The notes beneath the pieces are model-generated. The model was not told where the DNA came from. It saw only the letters and a program-made list of their open reading frames with translations, and did no database searches. A DNA stretch of 64,000 nt from Glandiceps talaboti. Taxonomy: Eukaryota; Hemichordata; Enteropneusta; Spengelidae. Shown piece by piece: positions 32,999 to 45,913 of this stretch (its first letter is position 1; every line of letters begins with the position of its first letter). Both the position numbers and the translations under genes were made by a program. The stretch spans positions 4,760,001 to 4,824,000 of the forward strand of contig NC_135561.1 in assembly GCF_964340395.1 (NCBI RefSeq). Direction: 5' to 3'.

Positions 32999-34533
32999 GT
33001 AAGTTTTATGATATCAATATGACCTACGTACTCCTTTGAATAATGAACGTCTAAACTCATTACTTTTGGCATTAACTAATTTACATTTTCGTTGAGGATT
33101 ATGATACCTCATCGTGCCGATACAGGTTATAACTGGCCAGAATCGCATCACATGACCTTTTTTTTCAAATACACTGTTGTCACGCTTTTGATTTCACCCA
33201 AACGGTATAAGGAATATTCAACTAGCTACACTTTACATCACGTTCCACTCTAACCGGATCATAAGAACACGCTGGAAATAGCTCAACAGACACCGATTTA
33301 TGGTTCGCCAATTACCTCTCTGATCGAGATGGTTACCTTTTCTCATCTAAATCCCGTCTGCCTTTATTAACCAAACTCTTACTTTATGAAGTGTTTACAT
33401 TTCTTTTATTAAACAATGATGTCTTAATATCTCTATTATGATTGGATGTAAGTAAAGCATGAAGTCATCGTATTTATAATAACATTAATGATATCGTCAG
33501 CGAAATTCTAACTTATCGTATACTGGGACCACATGTTCTCATTAATCTAGTCTTTGACATTAATTTACACTCAATTGATCACAATATGTCAAAATGTCTA
33601 TAGTTTTGTCATTATTCAACCGATAAGAACCGAACCAGGGTTAAAACTATTTGTCTGGTATCTCAAATTGAGAGTCGAGTTTAATAATATATATTTTAGA
33701 CAAGAGGAAGAAATTGCCAAAATAGTAAATATTCAAGTATTGGTTAGTGACGCTATTGCCTGCATGTTGATAATGCTTTCACATACAGAAGCTATTCCCG
33801 GAACAATTGCCCACTGGAGTTATTTTGGTCGGTGTGCATACATTCTGCATATATGTATCACTGCAGTTGTTGATGCGCACTCGAGACGACAGGTCACTTT
33901 GGTGAGGCACAAAGGCGTATTATTTTCGCAGAAGTTGACTATATATTTATTACATGTAATTACAAATGAGCTACAGGGTCGTTCAGGTTCTTACAAATGA
34001 TGTCGTGTCGACACGTACAGTTTTGAAATATACCTGTGAAATGAAAACTTCCCATTCGGAAACGGACAATGATGAACAATGGAATGATTTATGAGTGGAC
34101 ATGTGAATAAATAAGTGAAAGGGGTGGCCGGTGTACTAAATAAATTATATGGCATGCTTTACCGAATTTTGACAATGTCCACGCCTTCCGTTTTTGCATC
34201 ATCAAAAATTTAGTGAGAGTTCCAACAAACGCTCTTTTTTACACTAGTTGAAATGTTGTTGCCAACTTTATAAACACGATGCAATGCGACATATCTTCTC
34301 CCTGCCAAGAAGTAAGGATAAAAGTCTCTCATATGCTGCAGTTAAAAGAGGAGACCTCTCAAAAGAATGAACACAGATGAATTGTCTCAGTGCCTCCGGT
34401 CAAAGGTTAAATACGTTGTGTAGTTTGTATAATGTATAGGGCGATATTCACCTTTTTCACGACATGGTCTTATCTCTCCGCCAGATATGTTGTGTAGGGG
34501 TATTATATATGTGTATATTCATTGCAATTACAG

Positions 34534-34887
34534 ATTGTTATGGAACGGATACATTGCACGTTCCGGTTGACAAACAAGTCGTGTTAACTTCGCCGAACTA
34601 TCCCAGTTCTTACTTTAACTCCGCGAACTGCATCTGGCTACTGAATGCAGACGCTGATGGCGTCCTCCTAATTCACTTCGTCGCCTTCAATACAGAGGGT
34701 GGTTATGATTATCTGAGCTATGGATATGGTAATGACCCGTATGACACAGGAACACAAATTGACTTAATATCAGGGTCTTCCTTACCTGAGGATTGGAGAT
34801 CCCCTGGTTCTAATATATGGATTAAATGGACTTCTGACGGTTCTGCACAACGGTCGGGATGGCATCTGACAGTAAATAATTTAGAAG
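34534..34887 (+). CDS. Gene 1 exon: CUB domain 2
   Basis: A 118-codon exon, phase 1 at both ends. The canonical CUB features are an early Cys, VVLTSPNYPSSYFN, NCIW, then HFVAFNTEGGYDYLSYGYG and SGWHLTVNNLE. The calcium-site style Glu/Asp pattern (NTEGGYDYL) is kept. The gene 2 CUB at 61909 shares long blocks with it. Acceptor ATTACAG, donor GTATGT. Confidence 0.88.
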
Positions 34888-34969
34888 GTATGTATTTATT
34901 TTTTCCAGTACGTTCACTATAAGAAATTTAGGATGACATTCAAACTAGAATTCGTAAACATGTCATCTT

Positions 34970-35108
<139 letters not shown>

Positions 35109-35507
35109 ATTGATTTTATCTAAGATTTTATTCTTTCCCTCTACTAATCCCCCTCCCCCACTGTGGATTCGTTACGCTTAACTATATATTTAATAGAGCG
35201 GTATCTTATCCATTTCATTTTGAGAAGGCACTCCTTCCGATCGTCTGAGGCTTGGCATTACAATAATTACAAACGATCCTGAGTCTTTTGTATAATGAGG
35301 GTAGGTTTTGTGTTTTGACTGAGACCACTAGATAGTCTGAGGTTTTGAGCACAACCGTTGAGGTTGAAGATGATTACAAAGAAAACAATAAGATGGGCAC
35401 GTGATAGAGGTGTCATAGATATGTTGTAATGATATGCATAACACCAAACAAATGATTAATACAAAATGTAGATGCTTCGAATAAAGCCAGTTGTATTGAC
35501 CTCTCTG

Positions 35508-35698
<191 letters not shown>

Positions 35699-35768
35699 GA
35701 ATAACTGTCTGTCTGTGAGCCTCATTGTCTGACTGTCTCAATATATGTCACTATCTCTCTTCCAACAG

Positions 35769-36119
35769 GATGCTTCATGAGAATTCATATTGACATAAAT
35801 GGTGTAGAAAGCATCCTTTCGCCAGATTATCCCTATGGCGATTACGGTAACAATGACGACTGTACTTGGGTCATCAGTGCTAATTTCAGTAGAGCAATCA
35901 ATGTTCATTTTATTGACTTTAACACTCAATACGATCGAGATTTTCTGAGTGTAGGATATGGAGATGACCCGTTTGACGAATCCACACAACAATTTCAGCA
36001 CTCTGGTAGTCTGCTACCAGCTGATTGGAAATCTGAATCCAATTTGATATGGATTCGATTTGTTGCTGATTCTTATATCACTGACAGAGGATTTCACATT
36101 AAAGTACAGGATGTTTATT
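35769..36119 (+). CDS. Gene 1 exon: CUB domain 3
   Basis: A 117-codon exon, phase 1 at both ends. CUB signatures: one early Cys, ILSPDYPYGDYG, DCTW, NVHFIDFNTQYDRDFLSVGYG, and a final RGFHIKVQDVY. It pairs with CUB domain 2 as a tandem. Acceptor CCAACAG, donor GTGAGT. The next intron (1112 bp) carries a SINE-like fragment and a MITE. Confidence 0.88.
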
Positions 36120-36361
36120 GTGAGTATGTTCTCATTTGACAGACATAATAAGTTAAAACAGATCGTTTAGTTGGTAACTTTACATTTTTTTTCGTGTATA
36201 TGAAAGGGTTACCTTTGAGTTAGTTAAGGTACCTACCTGTTGAAACCATGTTGACAAACTTGTCAAAACCCATGGGGTTGAAACTAAGAATTATGCATTA
36301 GAACTATCTTTAAGAACACCACTGAACTAAACATTATTGTGTGTGATTCAATATCGTAAGT

Positions 36362-36440
36362 GCAGGTTGAAAGGTTCAAGCCCTATCGCTGCCGTTTGTT
36401 TCTGAATGGCTAAAGAGTCCTTGGGCAAGATTTGAACCAT
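36362..36440. mobile_element. SINE-like fragment
   Basis: The block GGTTCAAGCCCTATCGCTGC, then GTTTCTGAATGGCTAAAG and CTTGGGCAAGATTTGAACC looks like the B-box and body of a tRNA-derived SINE. No A-box or tail is recognised. Low certainty. Confidence 0.35.
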
Positions 36441-36558
36441 GAACGCATTTTCATCTGGCACACTTTATATTCAGCTTTTATTTTTGAACAAAATAATTTG
36501 GCTCTTAGTTATCAGCCCTACGATGACAAGAATTCTTGTTTTGTGGGTAACTTTAATA

Positions 36559-36807
36559 GGGAACTTGCAAACCTGCCATGTTGAATGTTGCATCATGGGA
36601 ATTGTGATAATATATACTAATGAGTTGTGATTGTAAACAATACATTGTTGATACATTGTTTGTAACCACGAATGATCAATTCATAGTTACCCTGACAATT
36701 GTGGGAGGTTAATTTTATCAGTAGCTCCAGATTAGGTTTTACGCCAACCACAGATAATCCCATACTCCTTTGCGTCTGAGCATGCTCAGTCTGGATTGAA
36801 AGTTCCC
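36559..36807. mobile_element. MITE, copy 1 (TA target, GGGAAC termini)
   Basis: 249 bp. It starts GGGAACTTGCAA and ends with the near inverted copy TTGAAAGTTCCC, with TA on both sides (36557-36558 and 36808-36809). It is similar along its length to 57849-58088 in gene 2. There is no coding capacity. Termini and TA duplication fit a Tc1/mariner-type non-autonomous element. Confidence 0.8.
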
Positions 36808-37231
36808 TATTGTCGTATATTGGTTCGTAAAGGTAATAACAATATATTATACTTAGAATATGGCAGTAAAAACCAGCAAGAACTTAAACAGATAATGTAA
36901 TACCGTAAAAGATTTAGCATAACAGACAGAATCTCTTCACAAAGAATTTGGACGAACTGATCATCATAATGAAATTTAGGATATATCTAATAATCAGTAC
37001 TGTACAATAATTATTCATTTATGTCATTGTAATCTCTGTGTCAATGAAAGGAAAATGTCATGATGTTATTTTTATGACGAATACAGTAATTATAATAGTG
37101 TGTCTTACAGAAACACTTAAGATATTGAACCTATTAAACAATTACACAATTAACAATTCATAAATTATAACTTGCAGCAAATCTATCTCTTCAGCAACCT
37201 GATATATATTCATATAATTAAATTATTACAG

Positions 37232-37561
37232 ACTGTGAAAACCTCGGCATACCAGCATGTGAACAGTTCCTACCATATGGCGGTTCAACTTTCTACAGTC
37301 ACTTAGGTCTTACTCGCCAGCAAGCTATAGAGAAAATGGACAGTTTGAGGTCAACAGAAGGTTGCAGTGAACACATTGATTTGTTCATGTGTTCCTTACT
37401 TGCCCCAGAATGTGGAATCAATGGAACTTACAGACAACCTTGTCGATCGTTTTGTGATGACGTATATCTTGATTGTAGTGAGACGTTCTTTAATGATGAT
37501 TTTGAGTGGCCAACGGAATGTTCATCACTCCCAACACCCGATGAAGCACAAGACTGTGTTC
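37232..37561 (+). CDS. Gene 1 exon: Frizzled cysteine-rich domain 1
   Basis: A 110-codon exon, phase 1 at both ends, with ten cysteines in the order of Frizzled CRDs. It shows the hallmark HIDLFMCSLLAPEC, then YRQPCRSFC and a C-terminal CSSLPTPDEAQDC. In Frizzled receptors this fold binds Wnt lipids; in corin two such domains precede the protease. Acceptor ATTACAG, donor GTAAGT. The next intron (413 bp) has one member of a duplicated block (37658-37760). Confidence 0.9.
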
Positions 37562-37657
37562 GTAAGTGTATTTAAAGTGATGCATAAGTTTGCGTATAAC
37601 CACTTTTTTCATTGGCAGTGACAAGAAGATACCCTGCTTATCTTTAAAAACAAATTT

Positions 37658-37760
37658 CACTTGACTACAGCTCCGAAATAATTTGGTAATATTCTTTTCT
37701 CATCCTTCAAAAAAAATGTAATTTGCCGCGTATCTAGTAGGCCGAAGCCCATAAATTATC
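37658..37760. repeat. Duplicated intronic block, copy 1
   Basis: Starts CACTTGACTACAGCTCCGAA and continues through TTTCTCATCCTTC to a segment ending CCCATAA. It recurs at 38656-38759 with divergence. Function unknown. Confidence 0.7.
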
Positions 37761-37967
37761 ACATATATTAGTTTTGGAAAATAGAATAGTACACAATATG
37801 TTACAAAATATTTCGTTGGAAATGGTTGGGCAAACATCATGTTGTAATTAACCAACTAAATTATTAGTAAACAGATTTGATGGGAAAGCATTGTTAGATT
37901 AAGTAGCTATTCAACTAGGCAAATACAGAATTGGTTAGACTTCATGTATATTCTCATTGTTCTTTAA

Positions 37968-38147
<180 letters not shown>

Positions 38148-38490
38148 TAGGACAATGAAAAATGACACTTTGAAAAAGTGCTCTAAAATTGCATCATTAG
38201 CTTAGGACTTTTTAAGTTTTTTAAGATACACCGCTTTGTCATTCAGCTACATCTTGGTGTTTGGTTAACTTCTAGACCTGTATTCTTTGCGTAGTCTTCC
38301 TTTTTTCTGTTAGATTTAAAATACCAGGTAGCCTAATCACCACGGAAATCCGATGCATTCGATTTGCCTATTAATTAACGTGAAACTTTTTGGGTCATTA
38401 AAATAACCTTCATTTAGTGTTTTGACAATGCTGATTTCTATTGGTCTGATGTTAATCATCAATTTTCCACTTTTCCAATTTTCTTCGCAG

Positions 38491-38607
38491 ACATAGACGA
38501 ATGCACTATAACTGGAGTAAACCCATGTCAAAATAATGGTACCTGCATCAACCTCTTTAATAGCTACCTGTGTATTTGTCCCATTGGATACGCTGGAGTA
38601 ACGTGTG
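38491..38607 (+). CDS. Gene 1 exon: calcium-binding EGF-like domain
   Basis: A 39-codon exon, phase 1 at both ends. It starts DIDEC, the calcium-binding EGF signature, and continues [18 protein letters not shown] and [10 protein letters not shown]. The Asn in NNGTC and the aromatic in NSYLC fit the hydroxylation and calcium site pattern. Acceptor TTCGCAG, donor GTATGT. Confidence 0.92.
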
Positions 38608-38655
38608 GTATGTATAACCATGTTTTGATGTATGTTGTCATAAAAACACACCTTA

Positions 38656-38759
38656 CACTTGACTACAGCTCCGAAGTCATTTGATTTTCTCATCCTTCGA
38701 AAAAAGATAATTATGTAATTTGCCACGTACATGGTATGGTAAAAACCCATAACGTGTCA
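38656..38759. repeat. Duplicated intronic block, copy 2
   Basis: Second copy of the block at 37658-37760; it begins 48 bp behind the calcium-binding EGF exon. Confidence 0.7.
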
Positions 38760-39230
38760 TCAGTCATTAAGTTCATATCTATCCAGTCCTGCCATTAAGG
38801 ATAAGCTTTAAGGTGGTGAACAGAATGTACGACAGGGGGAGGGGCAAGGAAAGACATTACTTAAGACCTCAATCCAATCCCCACCCCACACTACGCCAAA
38901 CTGCTCAACTGTTAGAGACCCACTTCCCTGTACCCAAGTACATAAATGTTCTGCCAGATCAATTGTCACCTCTCCCACTATTTGCCCGCCGTCAACTCTG
39001 ACTAACCTAAATGCTTCATTTAGACATTTAGACAGAAATTATGTTTTATGTGGTATGTATAATTGAATTCGTTGTTAGACCACCCAGTCACAACGTGGCA
39101 AGCAGGTCCCGACATGTGAAGTTGTGCAATTAATGCATCCATGGCATTCAGGCAGTTTGAACTATAATGGCACGTATCGCTATTGTAATCCATGGAAAAT
39201 ATATACGTTCGCGCGTGTGTTCGTTCGTTC

Positions 39231-39289
<59 letters not shown>

Positions 39290-39305
39290 TTTGTTTGTGT
39301 TTGTT

Positions 39306-39366
<61 letters not shown>
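39231..39366. repeat. (GT)n microsatellite with TTTG interruptions
   Basis: About 135 bp of GT repeats broken by GTTT units. Downstream to 40080 the intron holds diverged repeats related to the 21240-21950 block (ACCAAACCTGGTACAAATGT, CACTCAAGTGTCT, TTGACCTTGACC). Nothing coding is seen there. Confidence 0.9.
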
Positions 39367-39368
<2 letters not shown>

Positions 39369-40221
39369 ATTCATCCATCCATGGCAAGCCATATCTATGA
39401 CACCCATACCAGTCAATTTCAACCAAACCTGGTACAAATGTCAAGCACTATATGAACATCACTTCATTTTATCGACCTTCACTATATAAACAGTTTTAGC
39501 TAAAAAATAAAGAACAGAAACAATAAGCATTAAAATGAACATGTCAAATTTGAATGACATTTTTGAAGCCCAAACATGCATAGCTCGGAGGATGTTGTAG
39601 GAATGGCTAATGCCCATCCCTTTCAGCCTTTGACTTTGACCAACATTTTCAAAGTAAAATAGCCAACATTTTTCTTATTCCATAACTCAAAATGTTGCTC
39701 CACAGAGATTCGATTCGACTCCACACGTAAGCTTTCTTATTATACTTTGAATTTTGACCTTGACCTCCATCTTCAGGGACAAATAGCAAATTGCTCAATA
39801 ACCACTGATGTTTTGTATCTAGAGACACCACTCAAGTGTCTGCATATATGTTTATCACAGTAAGCTTTCAACCCAGACACGTGACTTTCCCCATGACCCT
39901 CATTTTCATCGTAAAATTCAAAATTGTTCAATAACTTTGGAAGAATACCTAGAGATATCAAAATGTATACCTACACATTGTTAGGGGTAAGCTTACTATT
40001 TTGACAGATTTCTGACCTTGACCGTTGTCTTCGAGGTCAACTCTAAATTTGCGCAATTACTTTGAGAGTTTATCAAGTATGGTCCGCATTCAAATTATCT
40101 ACACTAATGATAAGGGGTGACCTTTCTGATAAGATTATAGTTAACAGTGCAATGCAATACTATGTTGTATTATGTTGTGTTGTAGTATTCAAATGCATAA
40201 GACTTGTTGTGTATTTTCCAG

Positions 40222-40584
40222 ATTGTAAGGATATTACTATCGAGATGTGTCGTTCACTTCCATTAAATCTTGCCCGGATGTCAAAGTACTCTCAAAGCAG
40301 AGCTCGAAGAGAAAGTTCAGTGTCGTCCTTGGCCGATTTATTGGAACGACTTCAAAATGTACGAGCACCTTGTCATGAACACCTCGACTTCTTCATGTGT
40401 GCAATGTTTGCTCCTGAATGTAGTGATGAGGGATTCTATCGACAACCATGTCAGGATTTCTGTTTAGATGTACAACAAAGTTGTGAACCAAAATTTGCAG
40501 CTGGTGGTATTGATTGGCCTATAAATTGCGAACTCCTACCGAGTGCAGATGATGAAGATGAGTATTGTATAATGTCGCCTCAAG
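40222..40584 (+). CDS. Gene 1 exon: Frizzled cysteine-rich domain 2
   Basis: A 121-codon exon, phase 1 at both ends, with ten cysteines and the CRD hallmarks (HLDFFMCAMFAPEC, YRQPCQDFC, then ELLPSADDEDEYC). Between the second and third Cys lies a polar segment with QSRARRESSV, a match to the furin consensus R-x-R-R, so the domain could be nicked within a disulfide-held loop. Acceptor TTTCCAG, donor GTACGT. The 854-bp intron behind it shows nothing I can name. Confidence 0.9.
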
Positions 40585-41438
40585 GTACGTAGTAGTGCAC
40601 GGCGAAAGTTTTGACCTTTTTGTATAGGTAGAGTAAGTATAAAGATTGAAAGATGAAAGAGCACCTCCACTGTATGTACATACAAGAAAAATGATATCCC
40701 TATATAGCAATATGATACAATCAAACGTTCTGTCCATTATGTTTGTTTATAAATTGTCTGTGGGGTGTGATCAGATCATCTCACTCGCCATCTTTTTATT
40801 ATTCTTGACAAAGGTAAAGGGAGTCACATAGGTAGTTGCCTGTTATGCAAATTAGTTATTAAGTGCTCTCTTGTCTGATTAACTAGTCTAAGAGTAATCT
40901 TTGGGCTTGTCTATCATTCTCTATTGCTGAGAATTCGGTGGCCGCATTTCAGGTCACTTTATCTAAGCACTAGTGACTGATACCAGTTCCTGCGGAGATT
41001 ACCATGGTGACTAGTAACTGGGATAAATTAAAAGGGAAAGATGAGAACTTTTGCCTTTACAAAACTAAAATAATAAATTCAAAACATTTGAAGATGATAA
41101 GACTAACAAAATCTCCTAAGGGACTGGTGTCAATCTATCTAATAATTTGTACACCCTATGAAATATTTATATTAGGAAACCACTACTCATCGAAATTCAT
41201 TTAACAGAACCTATGATTTAGATTTGCTAGAAGTACTGGATTAGTTACACTAAATTGCATGGAACTATTCGTTGGTTTACATTGTATGCCAATACTAATC
41301 AACATGATTTACATTTCATATAAACACTAACATTCATGAGATGAAAAAAAAATAATCACAGATTTATGTCGCATTATACTTATTTACTGAGTTGAGAATT
41401 ACATTCCCTAAATAACATTGCTTTATCTTTGTATTCAG

Positions 41439-41613
41439 AGAGTGGAATCTGTGGCACTACACCTTTAGCTGCACCAAGAGGAAGGATAGTTGGTGGAACA
41501 AATGCAGATTTAGGAAGATGGCCATGGCAAGTTACTGTAATGGAATATGGAAGTCATAATTGCGGTGGCACCATTATAAACGAACATTGGGTGCTGACTG
41601 CTGCTCATTGCTT
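41439..41613 (+). CDS. Gene 1 exon: serine protease, activation site and His exon
   Basis: Phase 1 in, phase 2 out. The linker begins ESGICGTT, whose Cys probably bonds to the Cys in RPACLPP of the next exon and keeps the light chain attached. It then has the activation site [22 protein letters not shown] and the catalytic His in VLTAAHC. Acceptor ATTCAG, donor GTAAGT. This is the start of an S1 (trypsin/chymotrypsin) domain. The 826-bp intron behind it shows nothing I can name. Confidence 0.95.
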
Positions 41614-42439
41614 GTAAGTTTATTTTGTCGTGTAATTGCCAATTGTATGCCCCCCTAACATATATAGCTTTATAAACGAATGATTTCATCAATACACAAT
41701 TGAAAGGATTGGTTTGGTGCTATGTTGTTGATAAAGCAAGAGTATGACTGTCACATCGAAAGTTTCAGGTAAATGTTTCCAGACTTTACATGTGCGTGTA
41801 TAGAATGCAAATTACAATCGTATTTCGATGCTGGTATTGGTGATAGGCTAATGTGTTTACGTATCGTGAGGGTGTACGCATTGTTTTGTTTCAAATGACA
41901 TATTAATGGAGGTAGGGTGATTATACATCTTGTACAACATCAACGCGACCTATTTCAGCTAGTGTTTTCCACTCAAGTTCAGCGAGTATTTGACCAAAAC
42001 TTGCAGGGTTGTTTCATACCATTGCGGGTTAATCCATACAGCATGCATTTAAAGCATCTCGCTTTCCTTTGGCAGTCGAACAATATTTGACAGTTTAATT
42101 TCTTTTATTTTGGGGTTGTTGACATTGCCGCAGAAAACTGGCGTGTCGTTTGCTTTTGATTGTACATGGTCAATACGTCATGCAATGATGCAAATAATTC
42201 GATATGATAATGTAACATTCATTGTAATATTCCTTGGATATTTACCTACCTTCTTCATTTTTTACCATCTCCAAAAGAAACATCATGTCAAAATTTCATT
42301 AGAATCGATGCAGTAGGTTTTAGATATCGTGTCCACAGAGTTGAAGACAAACATATACATACACAGAGACACGCACAGACAGACTGACAGTTACAAGAGC
42401 TATGATGATACCCTTCAAACGTGTTTAAACTCTTTTCAG

Positions 42440-42720
42440 TGTAACGTCTTCAATATATGGTACAACGATTCGAACTGGTATTATAAGTCTGTCTAGTGGT
42501 TCATCTTACGAGTTCGCAACACAAGTTGGAATGATTTACGTACACCCCCGCTATGTGGCGTCAACAAACGAATGGGACTTCGCCTTGTTATACATTGAGG
42601 AAGAAATTGAATTTAGTGATTATATACGTCCAGCTTGCTTGCCACCCGCAGATGACAGAAATTTCTTCCATGATGGAGAACCATGTTACATCACAGGATG
42701 GGGGCAACTCTCCGAATACT
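42440..42720 (+). CDS. Gene 1 exon: serine protease, Asp exon
   Basis: Phase 2 in, phase 1 out. It includes YVHPRYVASTNEWDFALLY, where the Asp of WDFALL fills the position of Asp102 (commonly NDIALL), then YIRPACLPPADD and the S1 hallmark CYITGWGQL. Acceptor TTTTCAG, donor GTAAGT. In the following intron a (TTTA)n run (about 42915-42955) and a (TCTAA)n run (43172-43200) are seen. Confidence 0.95.
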
Positions 42721-42919
42721 GTAAGTCGTCTGCTTGATTTATAATTCGTACGTCGTAATATGATGCACAGTACCTTCCGATCATACATGTACACCAGGTG
42801 TAAAGTGAATGCCTTCCATAGGGCGAGTATTGTTCCACTTTTGCATTGCGAGTACATGATCTCGCAGGTATATAATCAATTATTCAAATTAGGCCAGATG
42901 TGCAAAGTTAATCCACTAT

Positions 42920-42954
<35 letters not shown>

Positions 42955-43171
42955 TGTATGTCTGACTTTCCTCTCACAAGATACCAGTACCAAATCTGAA
43001 AACAGAGTAACCACACACGTGTATACCTTATTCAGGGCACAAAATATGACTCCGGTAAATGACAGGATTGGTACAAAATAACATGTATAAAGGATTTCGT
43101 CACGTTTCAGATTTATCGGTCATATTACCCAAAATTTCCCAATCGACATTACTGTTGTTTTGGTTAATAAT

Positions 43172-43200
43172 GTATTCTAATCTAATCTAATCTAATCTAA
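43172..43200. repeat. (TCTAA)n pentanucleotide repeat
   Basis: About five TCTAA units, 50 bp before the next protease exon. Confidence 0.9.
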
Positions 43201-43253
43201 ATTCTTTCTTAATGATGACGATGTCTCGTAATTGTGCATTTTTTTATTTTTAG

Positions 43254-43396
43254 CATATGGTTCGACAGATATACTCCAAGAGGCAGTTGTACCATTGGCA
43301 AGTCAGCAATACTGCGAAAATCAATACGGAAGTAGCCGAATAACTGATGAAATGATTTGTGCATTGGATCCGAGAGGTGGTATCGACACTTGCCAG
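43254..43396 (+). CDS. Gene 1 exon: serine protease, segment before the active Ser
   Basis: Phase 1 in, phase 0 out. It encodes DILQEAVVPLASQQYC, ITDEMICALDP and ends GGIDTCQ. The Asp in IDTCQ stands six residues before the active Ser, the position of Asp189 in trypsin, which predicts cleavage after Arg or Lys. Acceptor TTTTTAG, donor GTAAGA. The 1276-bp intron behind it shows nothing I can name. Confidence 0.95.
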
Positions 43397-44672
43397 GTAA
43401 GATAAAAAATAGCAGGTGTTACTGCTGGGTTTAGCAAACTCGTATTTTTTATGTTTGTTGTTATGTATGGGTAGATAACGGCAACACAGACTGACTCTAT
43501 ACATTAAACGTTGCAAACTAATTCAATCTCCTCAATACTGAATCTCTCCTCATTCTATAATTATTTGTGTTTTAAAGTTGACTATTGAGCATAGCAACTT
43601 AATGTAAATGATGAACTGGTTTCATTTATTTAACTTCTGCAAAATGTTCTTCAGTAAAGTGTATGTAAAAAAATCACGACTTTGTACCTTGACCGGTCTA
43701 GAAAACTGTACCATTAGTTCCATACAAGTGCGGTATATTCACTGATTATGTGCCAATGTGCTATGTAGGTAATTATTGTTGAATGGGTTGACTTTATTGA
43801 AGTGCAAAGTGATCATGTAGCATGGAGGAGGCGTGGAACCATTCTCAGTGACAAGAACTAAAACCTAGTAGAAGTCCATGCCAATTTAATTGATGTAATA
43901 CAAATGTACTAAACGTTTTATGGCCGGAGGTGAAAGGAATGGGATTCCTATGGTGAATTTGTACATTAACATGACAATGAGTAGGTGTACTAGGTTACGT
44001 AACAGGGCAATAGATAATAATGACGTTCTCGGGTACATCTAAAAACTTGTCGGAATGAAGTTTAACTTCAGTATAATATATATGGACCCTCGCTCATTTA
44101 GTGGATTCAACAGGACACTTTTTGGAATTATCAACCCCGTGAAAAATAATATCGTTGTTGATAGCCACTGACAAAATAGTGTTATATATTCCGGTAGGCC
44201 AGATAAAAGCTGGTGTTTCAGGTAACCCGACTGAAGCTAGTTTATGCCGCCGACCCTAAACATAGAAAATGAATGTTCAGGCCAATAGTAGAGCAAATAG
44301 GTCCTTCAGACTGCAAGTTTCATACTGAATAATTCTAGAACGATTTTGAATTTAAATATCCTAGTCAACATATCTTTTTTCTTCAATGAGATATTTAGGA
44401 ATGAAGATATAACTCCAGTGTTAGCACTGTTTGTTTTCAAAGATGTTTTGAGAATTCAGCGTGTACTATTGAATTCAAAATATTTTCTTTTAAATGTTGC
44501 TTCCATGTTTTTAATCTTGTTAGTGGTCGCCATTAAGTCAGTGTTACTTTATAGTTATGTAATCGTCATCATGCCACAATGGTGTTTGTCTGTCTTTGCT
44601 TGACTAGTCCCTAGTAATCTGTCTATTGTAGGAATATGGATGTGACATGACAATAACGTATTGATATTTTAG

Positions 44673-44843
<171 letters not shown>

Positions 44844-45016
44844 GGTAACGAGTCACATGAAATAATTTTATGTAAGTTGTATTTTAACCAGATAAACATG
44901 TTGTTACGTTACAACATATGCAATATTGGTCTCAAATTATCAAGTTGGTTTGTGTACTTTCAGCAAATGTGCAACTAACAGTAGCATCGAAATTTGACCA
45001 TTCTCCTTAACCCATA

Positions 45017-45234
<218 letters not shown>

Positions 45235-45265
45235 TTGGTAGTACTGGAACTCTTTCTTGGTTAAC

Positions 45266-45308
45266 GTTGTAAGTCGGAGTTTCACGCATTGCGCGATCAT
45301 CAGACAAC
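45266..45308 (-). ncRNA. Degraded hammerhead ribozyme core (left arm)
   Basis: On the minus strand the arm repeats the order GTTGT, CTGATGA, a CGC/GCG stem II, GAAA, and ACAAC. Stem III reads ACT-CCG-ACT, so its middle pair is a C-C mismatch. It is therefore probably inactive, unlike the right arm. Confidence 0.4.
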
Positions 45309-45323
45309 TGAGACAACAGAGCA

Positions 45324-45366
45324 GTTGTCTGATGATCGCCCAATGCGTGAAACTCCGAGTTACAAC
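45324..45366 (+). ncRNA. Candidate hammerhead self-cleaving ribozyme (right arm)
   Basis: All conserved parts of a type I hammerhead are in order. Stem I is GTTGT (45324-45328) with ACAAC (45362-45366). The core is CTGATGA (45329-45335). Stem II is CGC (45337-45339) with GCG (45345-45347). GAAA lies at 45349-45352. A minimal stem III pairs ACT (45352-45354) with AGT (45358-45360) around a CCG loop. Cleavage would be expected behind T45361. Such short-stem-III hammerheads are known from Penelope-like elements and animal retrozymes. Weak point: the U-U pair where a G-C usually closes stem II. Activity is untested. Confidence 0.6.
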
Positions 45367-45402
45367 GTTAACCAAGAAAGAGTTCCAGTACTACCAAAAC
45401 TA

Positions 45403-45684
<282 letters not shown>

Positions 45685-45777
<93 letters not shown>
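45685..45777. repeat. (TA)n microsatellite, block 3
   Basis: About 90 bp of TA repeats that end the compound repeat block. Confidence 0.97.
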
Positions 45778-45780
<3 letters not shown>

Positions 45781-45896
45781 CGCCAACAGGATAATTATTA
45801 GAACGAAAATACCAAAAACAAGAGAGATTGGAATAAATTATTTTAACAAATTTACTAATCCAACATTTACATAAGTTTAAATTTTCTTCATTTCAG

Positions 45897-45913
45897 AGGA
45901 CAACAATAAGTGA
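45897..45913 (+). CDS. Possible alternative last coding exon of gene 1
   Basis: A strong acceptor (TTTCTTCATTTCAG) precedes AG-GAC-AAC-AAT-AAG-TGA. With the GTAAAT donor at 44835 this would replace the final Gly-Lys by Glu-Asp-Asn-Asn-Lys and place the whole TA/hammerhead block in the last intron. It may equally be non-coding. Confidence 0.35.

Noticed and set aside
33554-34000. 148-codon plus-strand frame
   Set aside because: No domain, no suitable splice borders in phase 1, and it lies between two well-defined exons; taken as chance.
38337-38750. 137-codon minus-strand frame
   Set aside because: It is the reverse shadow of the calcium-binding EGF exon and its flanks.
39020-39489. Cys-Val or Thr-His repeat frames
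   Set aside because: Translation of a (GT)n microsatellite.
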